Source: Epiperipatus broadwayi
Lineage: Eukaryota; Onychophora; Udeonychophora; Euonychophora; Peripatidae
Reading direction: 5' to 3'
Assembly: GCA_028023455.1 (NCBI GenBank)
Contig: JAQFVV010000320.1
Location: 62,001-126,000, forward strand
Length of the DNA: 64,000 nt
The position numbers and the translations under genes were made by a program. The notes below the pieces were generated by a model. It did no database searches. It was not told the DNA's origin and worked only from the letters and a program-made list of their open reading frames with translations. Below are positions 59,875 through 64,000 of the stretch, in pieces; the first letter of the stretch is position 1, and every line of letters starts with the position of its first letter.

Positions 59875-60955
59875 TGAAGCTCTAAATATGGTCAAATTAA
59901 TACTTGACTAAACAATAGTATTAAACAGGCAACATTATACACAAATGGCCAAGTTTTCAATGAGTCCTCCAAAAAAATCATTTGTTTGTAGAGAGCACAA
60001 AAATATATGCTTTAAAATCAGTATCTTTTAAGACAATAATTTGACTCAGATATATAAATGAGATAACATTTGTGATTTGGAAACATAGTAATAATAAGCT
60101 ATATGATTTTCCCTCACTGATAACCATTATTAAATTCACAATGGATAAAGCAACTGATGGTAAATATTCCTTATTTGATGTATTCAGCATCAAAAAATGG
60201 AAAATCTTATATCATTTTCTATTATTAAAAAAAAATACACAAAAAATTTTCACCTGTCATTAGCAAGCTCAGTTGTTTTCTGTAGCAAAAACTCTTCAGG
60301 ATAGCATTTGATCTTGTTGATAAACATATATGCAATATCTTTATAGTTAATAGTTACAATTAAAAAAGCATAAATACAGCCATAGACTAGGTCTAAATCA
60401 ATGATAAGAAAAAAAACAAAGAAAGAAAAACATTAGTCACTAGATGTTGAGTTTCTTAAATCAAAAAAAGTGCAAACAATATTGGATGCATTCTGAAGTT
60501 CTGTAACATAAAAATTATGATTTACAATCAAAAATCACTATTCTATTCAAATCTAAAGATTTGAGTGCTCTTGAGACCTGAGGAGTTTATAAGATCTTGT
60601 GTGGATTTGTGGTATCTTTTATATGTTTTATAAGTAATTATCATGTCAGTACTAGGAATGAACATGATAATAAAATAAAGTAGCACTCATCATCATCAGG
60701 AATCTCTTTTTATGTTATGAATACAAATCGTAATGTAAATTTTTCAAACATCACGTTCTTAGCCAGATATTTGATTTAAAACCAAATTAAAATCAGATAC
60801 TATAGAGATTTTGAGCAAACATACTGTCAACAAAAATAATGATACATCTAAATTATACCGCTTTTAAACTTTTTTTAATCAGCAATCAAAACATTTGTTA
60901 ATTTTATATCAGATTATTTACTTATAATCATCTCTCCTCTTCCTTTCATATTTTA
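59875..60955. other. AT-rich DNA, nothing recognised
   Basis: Overlapping open frames on opposite strands (59978-60193 and 60072-60263) cannot both be real, and neither shows a domain. No shared repeat. Confidence 0.45.
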
Positions 60956-60962
60956 GTTTTTT

Positions 60963-61358
60963 AAAATGTTTATTAGATGTATATTTAATTTTATTCTATG
61001 TTTTACTTGTAGCTCCTCTACAATATTTTTTAAAAATACTTTTCTTATCTAGATGGTGGTAGATTCATTCCAGTTAAAATATCAGTACAATATAATTACA
61101 ATTACACAAGGATCAACTCAGATATTATATATTTTATATATGTTGATTATAAAAAATTTTAAAATGTTTATTAGATGTATATTTAATTTTATTCTATGTT
61201 TTACTTGTAGCTCCTCTACAATATTTTTTAAAAATACTTTTTTTATCTAGATGGTGGTAGATTCATTTCAGTTAAAATATCAGTACAATATAATTACAAT
61301 TACACAAGGATCAACTCAGATATTATATATTTTATATATGTTGATTATAAAAAATTTT
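60963..61358. repeat. 198 bp tandem duplication, nearly identical copies
   Basis: AAAATGTTTATTAGATGTAT starts at 60963 and 61161, and both copies run through CTAGATGGTGGTAGATTCAT to GTTGATTATAAAAAATTT. Only a few substitutions are visible, so the duplication is recent (or an assembly artefact). The frame 61053-61250 lies across the junction and is not a gene. Confidence 0.9.
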
Positions 61359-61378
61359 GTTTTATATATATAAATATA

Positions 61379-62411
61379 CTGTGTTTCCTCCAAAATAAGA
61401 CCTACTCCAAATATAAACCCTAGTTAATATCATCACCCACATAGACAGTCAATAGATATATTAACTTATAAAGTAATGAATGTATAAATAAACAATATTA
61501 TTGTCATTAATGCTTTAGATAAATAGCATTATAAATTATATGCTTCTTTTGTGTTTTGTTATCAACCATTTTTGACAAATATAATTCTACCTGTATAGAG
61601 AAACAATTAATCTACCACAAATCAGTATGTCAGACCATTTATGATTTAATTAGTATATTTTTAGGCACTTATTTTATTTCTATTTAATATTTAGATTGCT
61701 TGATTTAGTTTTAGAGTTTCACCATGGTAGCTTTGAAATTTTCAAGATAAATTAGTTTGATTTCATAAACATTTTTTTTTCTCCTAAAAGATTTTACTAA
61801 AATAATAAAAGTGATTTTAATAATCAAAGTTCAGCTTAAGTGAAATCACCAATCTTTCTCCTGAAGAGAAGTTTGTAAAAAGAATACTCAAACAGGGCTA
61901 TTACAAGTAGTTTGGAAAGTGATTACAATGTGTGCACTTGATAATGGATGGATGTGATTGAATGATACATGAATCATAATTCAATATGCTATGTATTATA
62001 ATGGATGTACTTAATTTCTGAATTTTGTGGCTTGCATTTTTTTTGTGCTTTTGTGTGAACAAATCATTCTTAACTGTAATCTTTTTTAAATCTCCTACCT
62101 TGCTAGTCTTCAATTAACACTTGATTTGACTGTAAATTTAAGCAGAATAATATTCTGATCACCAGATAAGATGAGTGCAAAAAGAAAGAGCTATTCTGGT
62201 GAGTTTAAGAAAGGAATTATGAAGAACTTCCTGGGTAAGAATCTTACATTCTTTCTGTAAAGAGAAATACTTGAATAAATGTACATTTTTGTACTTGAAA
62301 TAAGTATAGATTTTTGTACATGAAAAAATAAGACTTCAGAAAATAAGCTGTATAATGTCTTTTAGAGCAAAATTTAATGCAAGACCCAATCTTATTTTAA
62401 GGAAAACACAG
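61379..62411 (+). mobile_element. Pogo/Tigger-type transposon remnant
   Basis: The left end is CTGTGTTTCCTCCAAAATAAG and the right end, reverse complemented, CTGTGTTTTCCTTAAAATAA. Both are flanked by TA (61377-61378 and 62412-62413). The end sequence is the widespread type with a 'TGTGTTTCC..AAAATAAGAC' tip associated with pogo-like elements. A subterminal segment near the right end (TCTTTTAGAGCAAAATTTAA, AATAAGACTTCAGAAAATAA) also matches this type. The 1033 bp element contains only the start of a transposase-like frame. Confidence 0.7.
62171..62260 (+). pseudogene. N-terminal stub of a CENP-B/pogo-like transposase
   Basis: The 29-codon frame begins MSAKRKSYSGEFKKGIMKNF. The 'KRKSYxxEFKxxI' pattern is that of the first helix of CENP-B-type or related helix-turn-helix domains at the start of pogo-like transposases. 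The frame ends after 29 codons and no catalytic sequence follows before the right end of the element, only 150 bases away. It is therefore a stub left by an internal deletion. The short length limits confidence. Confidence 0.5.
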
Positions 62412-62583
62412 TATATAAGAAGAAGCAATGAATAATGCTAGCTGAAATCTCTATAAAAACAATTCACAACTATATTATTTCAGCCACACTTCCCTTTTAA
62501 ATAAAGAAAAGCTTGAATTTTGCAGCCCATTCAAAAGAAAATGTGGCTGAAACAATATAGCTATGGGGCATCTAATACATATA

Positions 62584-63500
62584 CACCTGAGTCTCGTTTT
62601 ATGCGGTAGATAGGTTCCTCAAAAAACGCACACAAAAGAAATCGCACAAAAATAGACTTAACTTACCTTGAAAAATGGGGATAGGGGTTGTAATTTTCAG
62701 AAATCGCATAAAAGCAAAGCAAGAAGGAGAAATTACTTTAAAATTTGCATTAAAAAAATAGGGAAATAAAGTATGACTAATAAAAAATTTCAAATATTTG
62801 AAAAAAAATAATACAAGACAAACATTTTTTACTTTTTTTATTAACTACAGTATTTAATTTTACATTTTTTTCATACATATTTTAATCATTAGCAGTTATT
62901 TGGCTATTTGACAATATGTGTTTGTTTGTGAAATGTTAAAAAATCAGATTCATCATGTGACATACAACTAGCGCCACTTTCAGTCTTGAGCTGTGTTAAT
63001 GTTTTTTTTGTTTCTATATTTAAAAAATGAGATAGTAATCAAAGCAAAAAGATTATAGATTATCATTAGAAAGATTATTTTCAGTTTATAAAATCAATAA
63101 AATCTTCGTTATTATTTATTTTAAAAATCTAAAAAATTATTTATTTCTGTTATAATTAACAAAATACATTTTAAAAGTTTAAAATTTTTGAATATTTATT
63201 GCGATATTTTTATATATAAATATAAATCTATTATTATTATTTATTCATTGGTATAAGTAGGTTATTTATATAGAAGCTAATATTCTAAATACAGCTTCAG
63301 GCCATATTCACGTTAGCTGCTAATATAACATTATATTTTTGAAAAAAAAAAAAGTATTTCAAGTCAAAATAAGTTATTAATAATTTAAATTTCTTGATAT
63401 CTAATAAATATAGTGAAGTATGAAAAATATTAAGAAAAACATAAATCACATAATTTCAAAATCGCATTAAAATAATCCGCCTAAAACAAGACCCAGGTGT
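62584..63500. mobile_element. Family D DNA transposon, copy 2, compact
   Basis: CACCTGAGTCTCGTTTTATG at the left and, reverse complemented, CACCTGGGTCTTGTTTTAGG at the right form terminal inverted repeats of about 23 bp. It is 917 bp, without the insertions seen in copy 1. The left 370 bases (for example GGTAGATAGGTTCCTCA, AAATCGCACAAAAATAGACT) align with copy 1. It is flanked by TATA-rich sequence that could hide a TA duplication. The open minus-strand frame 62599-62793 lies over the left subterminal region and shows no domain. Confidence 0.85.
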
Positions 63501-64000
63501 ATATATATATATATTGAAACAGACATATTGTTTCACATATATACATGAAGTCATCCCCCCCCCATTTTAAAATGTTTTAAATTAAAATAAAAGCTTACAC
63601 TGTTTCAGTGAATGATATTTAAAAATGATAAATAATTGATAGTGATTTGGGATCTTTTTTTTTACCACTCATGTTATAAACAAGATATGTGAAGTCAAAT
63701 TCTTTAACAAAGAAAAGAAAAAAATCAATATTTAAAATCTATAGTTAAAGATTAAACTACACATTTATTTAACTAATCTTTAACATTAAAAATTTGCAGA
63801 TATAATGTTTATTTGTTAGGGCTGAATGTTTTCCAAAGTAAAGTACACAAACGTAATTAATTCATCAAGAAAAATAGCATTACTTTCTTGCCTTATACAT
63901 GTTGGTCAGCATGGGGAGATCAAAGAGAATATTGAAAAACACTGTGGGAAGTTTGAGTATATAAAGTGAGCAATCGATCAATTCCAGTTGTTGCAGTTGA
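63501..64000. other. AT-rich end of window, no supported gene
   Basis: A TA tract and a C-run (about 63556-63564) follow family D copy 2. The last 130 bases are less AT-rich, and one frame (GEIKENIEKHCGKFEYIK) vaguely resembles a zinc-finger/hAT-type spacing, but it is too short to call. Confidence 0.35.

Noticed and set aside
63860-64000. Possible exon or hAT/zinc-finger-like fragment at the window end
   Set aside because: Too short, no clear motif, and truncated by the window edge.

Overview
This window looks like AT-rich nuclear DNA from an animal, most likely an invertebrate. GC is roughly a quarter to 30 percent, judged by eye. I find no host protein-coding gene. Everything recognisable is decayed mobile DNA, palindromic short elements, simple repeats and two tRNA-Gly-like sequences. 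The animal assignment rests on the mix of element families: ISXO2-like/Merlin, mariner, pogo, Penelope-like, RTE/Jockey-type LINEs and an L1/Tx1-type LINE. I cannot name the species.

Layout. Positions 1-10 kb are mostly featureless AT-rich DNA with a palindromic repeat (family B, 2060-2620), a 1.6 kb inverted repeat around a Penelope-like fragment (4.6-6.2 kb), and one family A repeat copy (about 9 kb). From 10 to 25 kb there are two dead LINE 3' ends (10.4 and 16.8-17.7 kb), a palindromic element (13.3-13.7 kb), an element with 41 bp perfect inverted repeats (22.2-22.6 kb) and a degenerate tetranucleotide tract (23.1-23.6 kb). The centre, 25.96-32.35 kb, is a nested insertion. A 23 bp-TIR DNA element (family D) was split by a 4.9 kb Merlin-like transposon with very long inverted arms, internal tandem repeats, an 8 bp target duplication and a disabled transposase. 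It is followed by a 595 bp perfect ATT microsatellite. From 36 to 43 kb there are two large dead LINEs in opposite orientation, separated by a doubly nested palindrome with a 14 bp direct repeat at its edges. Positions 43.2-44.7 kb hold two more palindromes and the two tRNA-Gly(TCC)-like sequences. From 45 to 60 kb, family A copies alternate with an L1-type LINE 3' end, a deleted mariner and a Penelope-like element with terminal direct repeats. From 60 to 64 kb there is a 198 bp tandem duplication, a pogo-type remnant with both ends, and a second complete family D copy.

The elements do not work together as a system; they are independent insertions, several nested, so their relative ages can be read from the sequence. 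The most unusual object is the Merlin-like element at 26552-31476. Family calls come from motifs read by eye in translated sequence, and repeat boundaries are approximate unless a target duplication is named.
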